From contig JBGVLO010000070.1 of NCBI GenBank assembly GCA_045124315.1, positions 5,744 to 69,743 of the forward strand: a stretch of DNA of 64,000 nucleotides. The letters run 5' to 3'. Under the pieces are notes generated by a model. That model was given only the letters and a program-made list of their open reading frames with translations, made no database searches and had not been told where the DNA came from. The position numbers and the translations under genes were made by a program. How positions within the stretch are numbered: the stretch's first letter is position 1; each line of letters starts with the position of its first letter. The stretch comes from CAG-411 sp045124315 (GTDB lineage: Bacteria > Bacillota > Clostridia > Lachnospirales > Lachnospiraceae). Below, one piece after another: positions 43,813 to 54,167 of the stretch.

Positions 43813-44140
43813 TTTTCATTCCTCTCTTTTCAGAAACTTACTATGAAAGTGTTGTTAGCTATGTAAACAGCTGTCTTTCATAGATTGTGATGCCTGCCAG
43901 GCAGGCTTATCTGTTCTATAGATGAACATTGTAAATTTATTGAAATTTTCTATCTATAATGAGAAAAATCGAGTAGGAAACCCTACCCGATTTGCCTAAA
44001 CGTCACTGTTTCGAACCTTCCAGCTGCCTAAACAGACAAGGATAAATCCGTGTCATGTCACCAGGACTCCCTATCATCCATTATAGAATAGGCAGACCTG
44101 ACTTGCTGACATTAACCGCGAACAGTAACCCCCAATGCAC
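43813..44140. other. Intergenic region, little content
   Basis: Apart from a GCCTGC/GCAGGC hairpin near 43893-43907 and the transketolase terminator, no gene, RNA or repeat was recognised here. Confidence 0.4.
43966..43999 (-). terminator. Terminator downstream of transketolase
   Basis: AAATCG(A)GTAGG and CCTAC(C)CGATTT pair; on the minus strand the stem is followed by five T. It lies about 140 bases past the stop. Confidence 0.65.
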
Positions 44141-46135
44141 TTACTGTGCCAATACTTCCTTCGCAACTTCTAATACGTGCTGTGTAGTAATTCCAAACTT
44201 CTCAAACAATACATTAGCCGGTGCAGATGCTCCAAATGTTTCCATTGTCACATAACCACCGTCTAATCCAACATATTTACCCCATCCAAAACTTGAAAGT
44301 GCTTCCACTGCAACTCTCTTACGGCATGCATTTGGCAATACACTCTCTTTGTACTCTGGTGTCTGAAGTTCAAATACATCCATAGAAGGCATACTTACTA
44401 CACGAACGTCAATTCCTTCCTTAGACAATTCCTCTTTTGCCTCAATTGCAAGCTGTACTTCTGAACCACTTGCCATTAAGATCAACTCTGGAACTGCATT
44501 CTTGCTATCATCTACAATATATCCACCCTTCAATGCTTCCTTACTGGTACCTGCAAGCTGTGGAAGGTTCTGACGAGTGAGTACTAATGCAGTCGGTGTA
44601 GTCTTAGATGTTACCGCATAATACCAAGCTGCTGCAGTCTCCATCATATCTGCCGGACGATATACAGTGAAGTTTGGCATCGAACGCAACATAGCCAACT
44701 GCTCAATTGGCTCATGGGTAGGACCATCTTCACCAACACCAATACTATCATGGGTAAACACGTAAGTAAGTGGTGTTCCCATCAAAGATGACAATCTTGC
44801 CATAGGTTTCACATAGTCAGAAAATACAAAGAAAGTAGAAACGTATGGACGCAATCCGCCATGCAATGCCATACCATTTCCAATAGCTGCCATAGCTAAC
44901 TCACGCACACCAAAGTGAAGGTTTCTTCCTGCATAATTTGTAGCTGAGAAATCACCCATATCGCTCATATTTGTCTTATTCGATGGTGCTAAATCTGCAG
45001 AACCACCAATGAAGCCCGGCAAGTAATTCTTAATCTTATTGATGAACTTACCAGAAATATTTCTGGTAGCGTCTGCCTTATCTTCGATCGTCCAGAAATC
45101 TTCATTGTCCATCAATGCTTCTGCTGCCTTATCGCTGTGCATCTTGTCCCACAATTCCTTCATCTCAGGGAACTTCTCGCAGTATTCTGCAAACATTGCA
45201 TTCCACTTATTCTCTTCTTCCTGATTCTTAGCTACGATCTTAGCTGCGTTATCATATACTTCCTGAGGTACGAAGAATTCCTTCTCAGGGTCCAATCCTA
45301 AGTTCTCCTTCAAGGCACGTACATTGTCCACACCAAGAGGTTCACCATGAGCACTGGCTGTACCTTCTTTTGCAGGGCAACCATATCCGATCTTCGTACG
45401 AACGGTAATCATGGTTGGTCTGGTTGTATCTGCTTTTGCCTCTGCAATTGCCTTTCCAATCTCTTCTAAATCATTTCCGTCTTCCACGACTAGCGTCTGG
45501 AAACCAAAGGATTCAAAACGCTTCTTCTCGTCTTCCTGGAATGCAATATCGGTATCTCCTTCAATAGAGATTTTATTTGAATCATATAGTACGATCAACT
45601 TACCTAACTTTAATGTACCAGCCAATGAGAATGCTTCATAGGAAATACCTTCCATCATACATCCATCTCCACCAAGTACATAAGTATAATGGTCTACCAC
45701 CGGGTATCCTTCTTTGTTAAAACGAGATGCCAAATGAGCTTCTGCCATAGCCATACCAACTGCCATAGCCATACCTGCACCCAAAGGTCCTGTAGTAGCT
45801 TCTACACCAACGGTATGTCCATACTCTGGATGTCCCGGAGTCTTAGAACCCCATTGTCTGAAGTTCTTCATATCGTCCATAGATAAATCTCCGTAACCAA
45901 ATACATGGAATAGAGAGTATAATAAGGATGAACCATGTCCACCAGATAAAATGAAACGGTCACGATTTGCCCACTCTGGATTCTTTGGATTATGCTTCAT
46001 ATGCTTCGCCCATAATTCATACGCCATAGCTGCTGCACCTAATGGCAAACCCGGATGTCCTGAATTTGCTTTCTGTACCGTATCTGCTGCCAATGCTCGA
46101 ATGGCATTTACTGACATAACATCAATATCACTCAT
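44141..46135 (-). CDS. tkt: Transketolase
   Basis: A 664-residue thiamine-diphosphate enzyme of the pentose phosphate pathway, moving two-carbon units between sugar phosphates. Hallmarks are NSGHPGLPLGAA, the TPP motif GGDGCMMEGISYEAF, the catalytic-site HGEPLG and THDSIGVGEDGPTHEPIEQL. ATG 46135 has AGGAGG 9 bases upstream; the frame is open to 46204 with other Mets but no binding site. Length is normal. It stands alone with a terminator. Confidence 0.96.
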   Translation of the reverse strand: MSDIDVMSVNAIRALAADTVQKANSGHPGLPLGAAAMAYELWAKHMKHNPKNPEWANRDRFILSGGHGSSLLYSLFHVFGYGDLSMDDMKNFRQWGSKTPGHPEYGHTVGVEATTGPLGAGMAMAVGMAMAEAHLASRFNKEGYPVVDHYTYVLGGDGCMMEGISYEAFSLAGTLKLGKLIVLYDSNKISIEGDTDIAFQEDEKKRFESFGFQTLVVEDGNDLEEIGKAIAEAKADTTRPTMITVRTKIGYGCPAKEGTASAHGEPLGVDNVRALKENLGLDPEKEFFVPQEVYDNAAKIVAKNQEEENKWNAMFAEYCEKFPEMKELWDKMHSDKAAEALMDNEDFWTIEDKADATRNISGKFINKIKNYLPGFIGGSADLAPSNKTNMSDMGDFSATNYAGRNLHFGVRELAMAAIGNGMALHGGLRPYVSTFFVFSDYVKPMARLSSLMGTPLTYVFTHDSIGVGEDGPTHEPIEQLAMLRSMPNFTVYRPADMMETAAAWYYAVTSKTTPTALVLTRQNLPQLAGTSKEALKGGYIVDDSKNAVPELILMASGSEVQLAIEAKEELSKEGIDVRVVSMPSMDVFELQTPEYKESVLPNACRKRVAVEALSSFGWGKYVGLDGGYVTMETFGASAPANVLFEKFGITTQHVLEVAKEVLAQ

Positions 46136-46262
46136 CGTACTTAATCCTCCTAAAATTCGATTCATAGCTTTCTCTTTGTGTACGCTCGTGTTCATATATG
46201 ACACACTTCACGCATTCTATATGCCATTATAAACTATTTTCAGAAAAAAAACCACAAAAACT

Positions 46263-48161
46263 TTATAAACCACATACAGAAAAAGTTACATTCCCAGCCT
46301 GATCTTCCGCATAAAAAGTAATCCACTTCCCTCTTACTCTCTTTTTCTTTTTGATTCCAATGCCTTTTTTGGTGTGTTTTATTTCCTTTCTGGTATGTTT
46401 TCCAGGAAGAATCCATGCTTTCTTCAAACCACTTTGGGTATCTTTTGCAACCACATATGTCTTTTTCTTTTTTTTCATAATTTTTAACACTGGTGACTTT
46501 TTGTCTATATCCACTTTGCAGGTAGCAATGGTCTCATTGCCTGCCTGATCTTTCGAATAAAAGGTGTAACTACCGTTTTTTTCCACTGTGACCTGTCCAT
46601 TCTCCACCGTGTCTCCTCTTGCACCATGGCGAAAATAAGACAATGTGTGATTGCCTCTTGCATATAATACACATGCTATGCCGGATTCCCCAAGATCCTC
46701 TGCTTCCACCTTTATACACTCGGTATATACCTTTTTCGGCAAAGTAAGCCTTGGAGGCTGCTTATCCTCTTTCAACTCCGACCTCTTCTCTACTGCGGCC
46801 AAAGCATTGATTATACCTGCATTTGCTACCAATTCTTCTGAGAGAGTGTCTAATTTCGTATAGGACTCTGATAAAATTCTCTTTACATCTGCAGGATATC
46901 GATAATCCTTCCCTGCATATAACATAGCTGCCACTCCTGTTACAAAGGGAGCTGCCATGGAAGTACCGGACATAGTGGCATACCCACCAACGGACGTTCC
47001 ATATATTCCCGATCCCGGAGCCATAATATCCACACTCTTTCCATAGTTGGAAAAATCAGATACCTTTCCATCACAATCAATAGATCCCACCGCAATTACA
47101 TTGTTTAGATCCTTATTGTAACTGGCCGGATAACTAACTGACACATCCTTATTTTGACCACAATTTCCTGCGGAACAAACAAAAAGAAGCCCCGAACCTG
47201 CCATCACCTTTTTCAATGCCAGATCCTCTCCCTTGTTCATCTCTCCGCCCCAACTGGCGTTGACAATGTCTGCTCCATTGTTCATTGCATATTTAATGGC
47301 TTTGATCAATTTGGAAGTGGAAGTTCCTTCGTTTACTCCCCCCATTGCCTTCAATGCCATAATCTTCACATTTACATTGGATACTATACCTGCAATCCCC
47401 ACTCCGTTATTTGCTGTAGCAGCTATGGTTCCCGCACAATGGGTTCCATGGTTGTCATTGTCGGCCACTTTCGCTTTTCCATTGGCACTGTAAGTGCAAA
47501 CAGAAGCATCATTATTGTAAAAATCCCATCCATATACATCATCGATATAGCCATTATTGTCATCATCGATTCCATTGCCTGGTATTTCTTTTTTGTTCTT
47601 CCACATGGAATCTTTCAAATCCTCGTGTTGATAATCGATACCGGTATCTATGACTGCCACCAAAACTTCCTCGTCCTCCTGGCTGCTTTGAAACTGTTCC
47701 CAGGCAAGCTTTACTTTACAATCCACACCGGCCACTGCCTGTATTTCCTTCCCCTGCGAATTGGTATATACATAAGTTCCGTCATTCCATAATCCCCATT
47801 GTTTTTGTAGCTTAGGGTCATTGGTGTTTTTTTCTTCCTGTACCACCTGCAAACAATAGGAATAATCCTTCTGTACGGATACCACATCACAGCGTTGTTC
47901 CAATGCTTTCTTTACTTGCTGTAACCGTCGGTTCGTTCCCTGTATTTGTATATAATTTTCGCACAACATTTCCACTTTGCAATTTTTATACTGAAAGGGC
48001 TGTTTGGAATGTTCTTTTACTTCCACAACAATACTCCCTGTCCCGCCATTTTCCTCGTTTGTGGCTTTTGTTCTCTCCACATGGATACCACCCGAAAACA
48101 AATTGCACAACATGGATACCAAAACAATACCGGCGATTATTTGTGTCCTTCTCTTCTTCAT
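46263..48161 (-). CDS. Secreted subtilisin-like serine protease
   Basis: A 632-residue S8 protease. A signal peptide (MKKRRTQIIAGIVLVSMLCN) is followed by an inhibitor-like propeptide, then the catalytic domain with D172 (VIDTGIDYQHED), H238 (DNHGTHCAGT), oxyanion Asn (VNASWGG) and S401 (SGTSMAAPFV). Two short Ig-like modules with the YSKDQAGNETIATC/YAEDQAGNVTFSVC pattern end the protein. No LPXTG anchor. It is probably secreted and degrades extracellular protein. The serpin elsewhere in the window could act on such enzymes, but this is speculation. Confidence 0.93.
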   Translation of the reverse strand: MKKRRTQIIAGIVLVSMLCNLFSGGIHVERTKATNEENGGTGSIVVEVKEHSKQPFQYKNCKVEMLCENYIQIQGTNRRLQQVKKALEQRCDVVSVQKDYSYCLQVVQEEKNTNDPKLQKQWGLWNDGTYVYTNSQGKEIQAVAGVDCKVKLAWEQFQSSQEDEEVLVAVIDTGIDYQHEDLKDSMWKNKKEIPGNGIDDDNNGYIDDVYGWDFYNNDASVCTYSANGKAKVADNDNHGTHCAGTIAATANNGVGIAGIVSNVNVKIMALKAMGGVNEGTSTSKLIKAIKYAMNNGADIVNASWGGEMNKGEDLALKKVMAGSGLLFVCSAGNCGQNKDVSVSYPASYNKDLNNVIAVGSIDCDGKVSDFSNYGKSVDIMAPGSGIYGTSVGGYATMSGTSMAAPFVTGVAAMLYAGKDYRYPADVKRILSESYTKLDTLSEELVANAGIINALAAVEKRSELKEDKQPPRLTLPKKVYTECIKVEAEDLGESGIACVLYARGNHTLSYFRHGARGDTVENGQVTVEKNGSYTFYSKDQAGNETIATCKVDIDKKSPVLKIMKKKKKTYVVAKDTQSGLKKAWILPGKHTRKEIKHTKKGIGIKKKKRVRGKWITFYAEDQAGNVTFSVCGL

Positions 48162-48183
48162 ATTCTCATCCTCTATTTGTATA

Positions 48184-48246
48184 AGAACAAAGTGGACAAG
48201 TCCACTTCAACTCCCTGTATCCCTCACTCATGAGGGACTTGCTCTA
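48184..48246. repeat. Family 3 dispersed repeat
   Basis: GAACAAAGTGGACAAGTCCA through CTCACTCATGAGGGACTTGC; inverse of 22651-22716. Confidence 0.75.
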
Positions 48247-48269
48247 TAGGATGAACTTTCTTATAGAGC

Positions 48270-48318
48270 AAAAAAGCAACAGCAGGCAAACCACCCCAAT
48301 CGGTTCCCTGCTGCTGCT
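48270..48318 (-). terminator. Strong terminator of the small gene
   Basis: On the minus strand GCAGCAGCAGG/CCTGCTGTTGC plus GAACC/GGTTT form a long stem followed by six T. Confidence 0.88.
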
Positions 48319-48341
48319 CCTATAAAAAATAGTTCCGCTCA

Positions 48342-48515
48342 CTAATAATAGAGTCCAGCTCGTTCACATACAGCTTCACCGTAATACAGAACTTCGCTCC
48401 CAAATAGACTGCTATCATCATCTCCATCTTTGTTAAGTCCCTCACTTAACAGGACATATAACTCACGTCGAACCTGTTCCTTCTCCAACGCAGATGTTCT
48501 TCTCTTTTGAGTCAT
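48342..48515 (-). CDS. Small hypothetical protein
   Basis: Fifty-seven residues: a basic N-terminal helix (MTQKRRTSALEKEQVRRELY), then an acidic turn (KDGDDDSS) and a tail LYYGEAVCERAGLYY. A GGAGTGAGG binding site precedes ATG 48515 and a strong terminator follows 25 bases after the stop, which together argue for a real gene. No family recognised. Confidence 0.6.
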   Translation of the reverse strand: MTQKRRTSALEKEQVRRELYVLLSEGLNKDGDDDSSLFGSEVLYYGEAVCERAGLYY

Positions 48516-48650
48516 AATCCTCACTCCTTACCTTCCGAGGATTATTATAACACATTTTTTACATTTTGTACACAAAAACTTTATTTTGTTTTAAATTTTT
48601 GTTTTCGTGTAGTGTCTGATTTAATATTTTCACAAAATGCAAAAAGTGTT

Positions 48651-51600
48651 CTATTTTCTTACTCGAATTTTAATTTTAACTTTTTTTCCATTGTAAGCTT
48701 TCACCGTTATCAGTGCCACGCCTGCTTTCTTTGCATGGAGCACACCTTTTTTTGAAACGGTAAGAACTTTCTTATTGCTGGAAGTATATTTCAATTGATT
48801 ACTATACGCATTATTCTTAAAGCTTACTTTTAGAGTGGAATTATTTCCTTTTCTGATCACTTTTTTACACTTAACCACAAGCTTTGTAGGTGCCTGCTTC
48901 ACAACTACTTGGAACGAATACTGTTCCCCAGTAGTATCTGTAATCAGAAGAAGTACACTTCCTATTCCAACTGCACGGATACGGTCTGCTCCTTCCACTT
49001 TTACAATCTGCTCATTCTCCGATATGGTACTACTTACTGTCTTTCCTGCCAAAGACAAGCATACACTCTCTCCTACGCCCAAAATGGTTTTCCCTGCATA
49101 AGTATATTGTGTTTGAACTGAAATCGGAACCTGTGTTTCTTCCTGTACTTCGGCAACAGGAGTCATTGTAGGCTGAGGCTGTGTCGCCTGGTCTGGCGCT
49201 GTTACAATCACTTCTACTTTCGGCATAGAGGTAGGCTCTGCTGTAACTTCTGTCTGTACCTCATTCCAATCTACTGTCTGAGTTGCCTGTGGAGTCATCA
49301 CAACGCTTGGAGACATAGTAGACTCCACAGGTTCTGTGTCCTCTTGTGGAGCATCGGTAACAACCACCGGAGTTCCTGTCACTACTGGAACACTGGTTGG
49401 CACACTAACCGGCAGTTCCGTTGGCAGTTCTTCTATCGGTTCTGATGTAACTTCTATCAAAGGTTCCATGGTCTCTTCTACCAAATTTTCTTTGCCACGA
49501 ACAACCACATAAACAAACAAACTGCTATCTGATACATAATATACCTTAATCAGATTATTTTCTCCTTCACGTATTGGTTCATACTCCAATTCGTACTGTG
49601 CCATATCCAAAGAAGCGATTTTTCCATTCTCATAAATAATATCTACATAGATGTCCTCTTTCTCCACATCCATTCCCGCTTCTAATTCTTCGCCTCTATA
49701 ATCCGCACTTATGGATACCGCCTGCAATTGAGATAAGGTAATCGGTACTTCCTTCTCATATCCATCTGCAGTATAGAACATCACGCTGGTAGTGTCTTTT
49801 TCCAGAACAGTTGGATCAAAGGTATAATCCGTAAAATACTCATTTATGTATCCGTTATTATACTCTGCAGTCACTTGGAACTTGCTTGGATTTAGGGTAT
49901 CCCCTTCATAGAGAACTGCAGTCTGGGTCACGGTAAGGCTTACTACTCTCTTCTTCTCCACTGTTACTGTTATAGGCGTAGTTACACCCTTATAGGTAAG
50001 GTATACAACCTCTTCTCCCGGAGCTCCAAATACCGGATTTCCACTTTCTAACCGAAGAGAAAATTCCGCATTTTCCAGCGTTTCTGCACTTTCTGCACTT
50101 CCATCGTCATACACAGCTTTCGTCAATTCAAAATCTGCAGCCTTTAGCTGTGTACTCTCCACGAAAACGGTTCCTGCTTTTGCCTGTGCAGATATTTCTT
50201 TCATCCGCTTTGCACGAACGGAAACCTCTACCTGCTGAATCAACTCCAGACAATCAATGGTGAGCATGATCTTCTTATCTTCATTTCCAATCTCTCGAAT
50301 CTCTTTTTCGGAACTAGCAGAAATGCTATAACCACTGGATTTATCTTGATTATTTCTATAAGGAATTATTTTTTCACTTCCATCCACTGCCACAAGACAT
50401 ACCTCAATCTTATCCGGCTCAAACCCTTTAAAAGTAATGAAATCTTCCTTTTGATATGCTCGGATTCCCGTGTAATACTCTTTGTAATCCACATTCTGCG
50501 GTTTTGCGATTTTAGCAGTAATAAAGTTGTTGTATTGATTGTTTTCCATAATGTAGGAGGAACCGTAAATACTTACATTTGTTCCATTTCCGGTTTTACA
50601 ATTTCCGAATACAGAGGAAGCCCCGTCTGTATCCACCCCTAAAAACTGCACATTAGGATTTACCAGGTAAATGGAACTAACATTTCCCATGGCACTGTGC
50701 ACAATGTTTTCCTTTTTATAATCGGTCATGCAATACTGTTCATCTTCACCTGCAATGATCCCTATATTATCTGTAAAATATATTTGTGAATAGGTCAAAC
50801 CATAAAAATTCGCTTTTGTTTCACTTTGTTCCCCTGACGCAGTAACATCGTAGGTAGTTCCGCTCTTAAACAATACCGTTCCTTTTCCACCATTTTTTGA
50901 AGTGTTGTCAAATTCTATGGTTCCAATGCCATTGGTTACGGAATTATTCCACTGCATATCCTGTCCCTGGCTATTGTAGGAATCTGCAAAGGCTTCTCCT
51001 TCTATGGTTACCTTTCCACGATTCTTAAAAATCAACTTATTCGTGTACTTCATACAAGAAAACGCACCTGTCTCTGCAGTCAAATCTCCACAATCAAATC
51101 GTAATTCCTCTATGTTTACACCATCAAACGCACCCGCTTCCAACCGTACAGCCAACTGGGAATCCGGCTCTTCTTCTGTTCCTACAACAAAATTTTCCAA
51201 CCCACTGGCATGGTAGAAGAACCGATAAGGAATGGTAATCTCAGACACCTGTGACTCTCTATCTTTTTTTCCATTTGGATTGCAGAGAAACACGCTATCC
51301 ACAGCAAAAGAATTTTCGAATATTGCTTCCGGCTTTCCTCCATATTTGCTGTCATACATGGCTTCCTGTAAAATCGAACCATTCAGTTCTACCCGTTTGA
51401 GGCTGCTGCAATTGGCAAAGGCACGGCTGCCAAATAAAACATCACAAGGAAATTCCAAGTTTTCCAAACCTGTGCCGGAAAATGCATACTCATCAAATAA
51501 CACCTTGTTCACTTCATCTGCGTAAGCAATCTCTGTTAATCCGGTACATCCTTCAAACGTATATTTTGGTACATAAAGATTTTTTCCTTTTAATTCCACC

Positions 51601-52691
51601 CTTTTCAAAGAAGTACAATCCTGATACACGCCCACTCCCAGGTAATACAAATGAGTGTCGGAAGCTGACATGCTGGCATTTCTCAAGTTAGTACCGGTGT
51701 AAGACTGTTTCACATCGTACTTTCCTTCCGTATCCATAATACCTTCTGTCCACTGCTCTGGTAACAAATAATTCTTAAGTGCTCTACAATTAGCAAATAC
51801 ATGATTCCCCATCATATGAATAGACGAGCCATCTGCAGCTTGCCCATCCTCTCCCACTACAGATACGGATTGTAACTGCTGGCAGTTTAAAAATGCATAG
51901 TCACACACTCTCTGGTAGCTGTCCGGAATGGTTACATTTTTCAAATTCTGACAATTTGCAAAACCATAATCTCCAATTTCAATACACGGAATATCATAAT
52001 AAGCGGCTTCTGAGGTCTGGTAACCACCTTCCAATTTTGGAAGCGACACCGCTTTAATCTCTTTCGGTAATGCAATCGTTCCATTGACTTTATCCAACTG
52101 GCTTTTATCTTTCAAGTGCAGGTTCACCGCTGCATACATGGTCCCTACGCTTCTTCCTCCATAGAAGAGATTCTCCTGGGATGACAAGCTGATACACACG
52201 ATACTATACTCATAAGTGATTCCATTGTAATTGTATACAAATTCTGTCTGATTATTTCTAGAAACCGCAGTAGCATAACAAAATCCATTGCTGCCTCCAC
52301 CTTCGGTATAAAAACTGCTGTAGATGTCCTCTTCATTGATCACCGTACTACTACCCCACTTGCTAAACTGAGGCATCTCCAATAATTCTTTTCCGGTAAA
52401 CCAGATTTTTAAAATATTGCTGTGCAAAATATTTCGATAAGCAGTAACACCGGGACTCTGTGGTAAAACAAAAGATCCGGTCTCCTTTTCTATGCCAATT
52501 TTATACTTTTCAGCCATATTACGGTCTGTAATCATGCTATCCAGAATGGTAGTGCTGTCCTCTTTCTCGCACATAGCCTTTGCCCTGTTCCCCCCATAAG
52601 ACAATCCCTGTGTGCTTCCTATTCCCACTACTGCTGCCATCACAAATGCCAACAGGCGTTTCTTACTGTGTTTTCTTCTCTTCATGCTCAA
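48651..52691 (-). CDS. Giant leucine-rich repeat surface protein (BspA type)
   Basis: A 1346-residue exported protein. After a signal peptide (MSMKRRKHSKKRLLAFVMAAVVG), about residues 200-650 carry LRR_5 repeats (IGDYGFANCQNLKNVTIPDS; YTFEGCTGLTEI). Next come a beta-rich region with bacterial Ig-like modules (VVSLTVTQTAVLYEGDTLNP), a Thr/Pro/Val-rich spacer with repeated VPTS/TMTP elements, and a terminal Big_2 domain (YTSSNKKVLTVSKKGVLHAK). No LPXTG or S-layer motif. BspA-type proteins bind host or bacterial surfaces; role here inferred. Confidence 0.85.
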   Translation of the reverse strand: MSMKRRKHSKKRLLAFVMAAVVGIGSTQGLSYGGNRAKAMCEKEDSTTILDSMITDRNMAEKYKIGIEKETGSFVLPQSPGVTAYRNILHSNILKIWFTGKELLEMPQFSKWGSSTVINEEDIYSSFYTEGGGSNGFCYATAVSRNNQTEFVYNYNGITYEYSIVCISLSSQENLFYGGRSVGTMYAAVNLHLKDKSQLDKVNGTIALPKEIKAVSLPKLEGGYQTSEAAYYDIPCIEIGDYGFANCQNLKNVTIPDSYQRVCDYAFLNCQQLQSVSVVGEDGQAADGSSIHMMGNHVFANCRALKNYLLPEQWTEGIMDTEGKYDVKQSYTGTNLRNASMSASDTHLYYLGVGVYQDCTSLKRVELKGKNLYVPKYTFEGCTGLTEIAYADEVNKVLFDEYAFSGTGLENLEFPCDVLFGSRAFANCSSLKRVELNGSILQEAMYDSKYGGKPEAIFENSFAVDSVFLCNPNGKKDRESQVSEITIPYRFFYHASGLENFVVGTEEEPDSQLAVRLEAGAFDGVNIEELRFDCGDLTAETGAFSCMKYTNKLIFKNRGKVTIEGEAFADSYNSQGQDMQWNNSVTNGIGTIEFDNTSKNGGKGTVLFKSGTTYDVTASGEQSETKANFYGLTYSQIYFTDNIGIIAGEDEQYCMTDYKKENIVHSAMGNVSSIYLVNPNVQFLGVDTDGASSVFGNCKTGNGTNVSIYGSSYIMENNQYNNFITAKIAKPQNVDYKEYYTGIRAYQKEDFITFKGFEPDKIEVCLVAVDGSEKIIPYRNNQDKSSGYSISASSEKEIREIGNEDKKIMLTIDCLELIQQVEVSVRAKRMKEISAQAKAGTVFVESTQLKAADFELTKAVYDDGSAESAETLENAEFSLRLESGNPVFGAPGEEVVYLTYKGVTTPITVTVEKKRVVSLTVTQTAVLYEGDTLNPSKFQVTAEYNNGYINEYFTDYTFDPTVLEKDTTSVMFYTADGYEKEVPITLSQLQAVSISADYRGEELEAGMDVEKEDIYVDIIYENGKIASLDMAQYELEYEPIREGENNLIKVYYVSDSSLFVYVVVRGKENLVEETMEPLIEVTSEPIEELPTELPVSVPTSVPVVTGTPVVVTDAPQEDTEPVESTMSPSVVMTPQATQTVDWNEVQTEVTAEPTSMPKVEVIVTAPDQATQPQPTMTPVAEVQEETQVPISVQTQYTYAGKTILGVGESVCLSLAGKTVSSTISENEQIVKVEGADRIRAVGIGSVLLLITDTTGEQYSFQVVVKQAPTKLVVKCKKVIRKGNNSTLKVSFKNNAYSNQLKYTSSNKKVLTVSKKGVLHAKKAGVALITVKAYNGKKVKIKIRVRK

Positions 52692-52730
52692 AACCCTTTC
52701 TCGTGAGTTTTCTTCTGCTTTTTCACGATA

Positions 52731-52759
52731 ATCGTAACATATTTGTAATAAATTTGCAA
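52731..52759 (-). promoter_or_regulatory. Promoter of the giant LRR gene
   Basis: On the minus strand TTGCAA and TACGAT are 17 bases apart, about 35 bases before the start codon. It differs from the block shared by the three surface genes at 55-59 kb. Confidence 0.6.
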
Positions 52760-52849
52760 TATTTTACAAAATCGTTTCTATCCAGTAATCGCTGGCACTT
52801 TTTGGTTTTTTATGACACCTGCTTCCCTTTTTACTTTTTGAGATATAAA

Positions 52850-52901
52850 AATCCCCCTTAAATAGATTTGGGTTATTCACCTTGTCTACTTAAGGGGGAT
52901 T
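52850..52901 (-). terminator. Terminator of the nuclease-like gene
   Basis: AATCCCCCTTAA pairs perfectly with TTAAGGGGGATT across a 28-base loop; the minus-strand side runs into TTTTTAT. Confidence 0.8.
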
Positions 52902-52946
52902 ATATCAAGAACGATTGCTCTTTCCTATCATTTTGCCCACCAATCA

Positions 52947-54014
52947 TTAATTGTTTTCATAGGTCTTTGCTATCTGAATCAATTGCTTTTTATATTTAAA
53001 TATATCAATTAAATTTTCAATTAGATACTTTTCAAACAATTTTGTACCATTTGCGTTCTTAGCCCCATTTGGTATATGTATATATTTCTTTCCAGTGTTA
53101 AAATACAATCTACATATAGGTTTTACATTACTATCATTATATAGAACACTAAAATAACTCTCCGTATCTCTATAATATACATTATGCAAATCAACTTCTT
53201 CTGCCAAAATTGCTCTCACAATATTAAATCCTTGTATTTCTTCTTCCGTAGTAACAATTTTGCTTACATGCTCTTTCTTTTCTTCTTCTCCAACTGTCTC
53301 ATTTTTAGGTAGTAGAGCTTTCTGAACACGATCATTAACAATATCCGTAATACAATTAGAAAATACCTCGTTTATTAGCGGTCTAAATTCTTCGATAGTC
53401 TTTTGCGTTTTTTTAGAATCATAAACGTCTGCCAAAACAGTTTTCACTAATTCATCCGTTACATTTTCCATTTGTGCCTTAAACCATTCTTCGATTCTCA
53501 TGGAATATTTTCTTTTTCGAGCAATATCTACAATCATATCTTGATCAAAACATTCTTTTCTAAATCTCAACAAACTATTAATATCTGCTTCTGTCAAGTC
53601 ACTCATATCGACTTCTAAAAATGGTACTAAGTCCATCGTATTTGCCTTTTCTATATCAGTATAAAATTTGTATTGAATTCCATTGGTTAAAATTGCAAAC
53701 TTGGCTGAGGTTGCACAAAAGTATTTAAATAACTGTGAATGATGTTTTTCTAATTCTTCCCCACACCATTTGCATTCAATCAATATTTCAAGAGAATTTT
53801 CCAAAACAATTGCATAATCTACCTTTTCAAACTTTGTATTTCCAACACCCGCAGTATACTCTGGGCAAAATTCTCTTGGATTAGAAACATCATATCCCAA
53901 TAACTGAAAGAAAGGTATTATCATAGACATTTTCGTCGCTTCTTCATTAGAAACCGCATCTCTAACCTCTATTACTTTGTTTGCTAAATTTCTAATATCA
54001 TCTGAAAAAGACAT
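52947..54014 (-). CDS. Stand-alone HsdR-N-like nuclease-domain protein
   Basis: A 355-residue protein. The first 150 residues match the N-terminal domain of type I restriction subunits: SNEEATKMSMIIPFFQLLGYDVSNP, then a PD-(D/E)XK site in KVDYAIVLENSLEILIECKW (D, E-x-K). AKFAILTNGIQYKFYTD is also conserved. The rest is helical, ending with a small beta domain (YFNTGKKYIHIPNGAK). No HsdM, HsdS or helicase gene is near. Such proteins are common orphans of unknown role. ATG 54014 is preferred to 54023 because GGGGG sits before both. Confidence 0.75.
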   Translation of the reverse strand: MSFSDDIRNLANKVIEVRDAVSNEEATKMSMIIPFFQLLGYDVSNPREFCPEYTAGVGNTKFEKVDYAIVLENSLEILIECKWCGEELEKHHSQLFKYFCATSAKFAILTNGIQYKFYTDIEKANTMDLVPFLEVDMSDLTEADINSLLRFRKECFDQDMIVDIARKRKYSMRIEEWFKAQMENVTDELVKTVLADVYDSKKTQKTIEEFRPLINEVFSNCITDIVNDRVQKALLPKNETVGEEEKKEHVSKIVTTEEEIQGFNIVRAILAEEVDLHNVYYRDTESYFSVLYNDSNVKPICRLYFNTGKKYIHIPNGAKNANGTKLFEKYLIENLIDIFKYKKQLIQIAKTYENN

Positions 54015-54167
54015 ATTTCTCATCCCCCCATCATATAAGTTCTTTTCCCTACTTTTTTATTATACTGTATCATAGGGTATTTTTGCAATAAAGTATTCAC
54101 AGACGATACCTGGCCTTTTATGAAAGGGTTAAAGCTTAAGAAAATGCCATTCGTTCGCATGTCTTTT

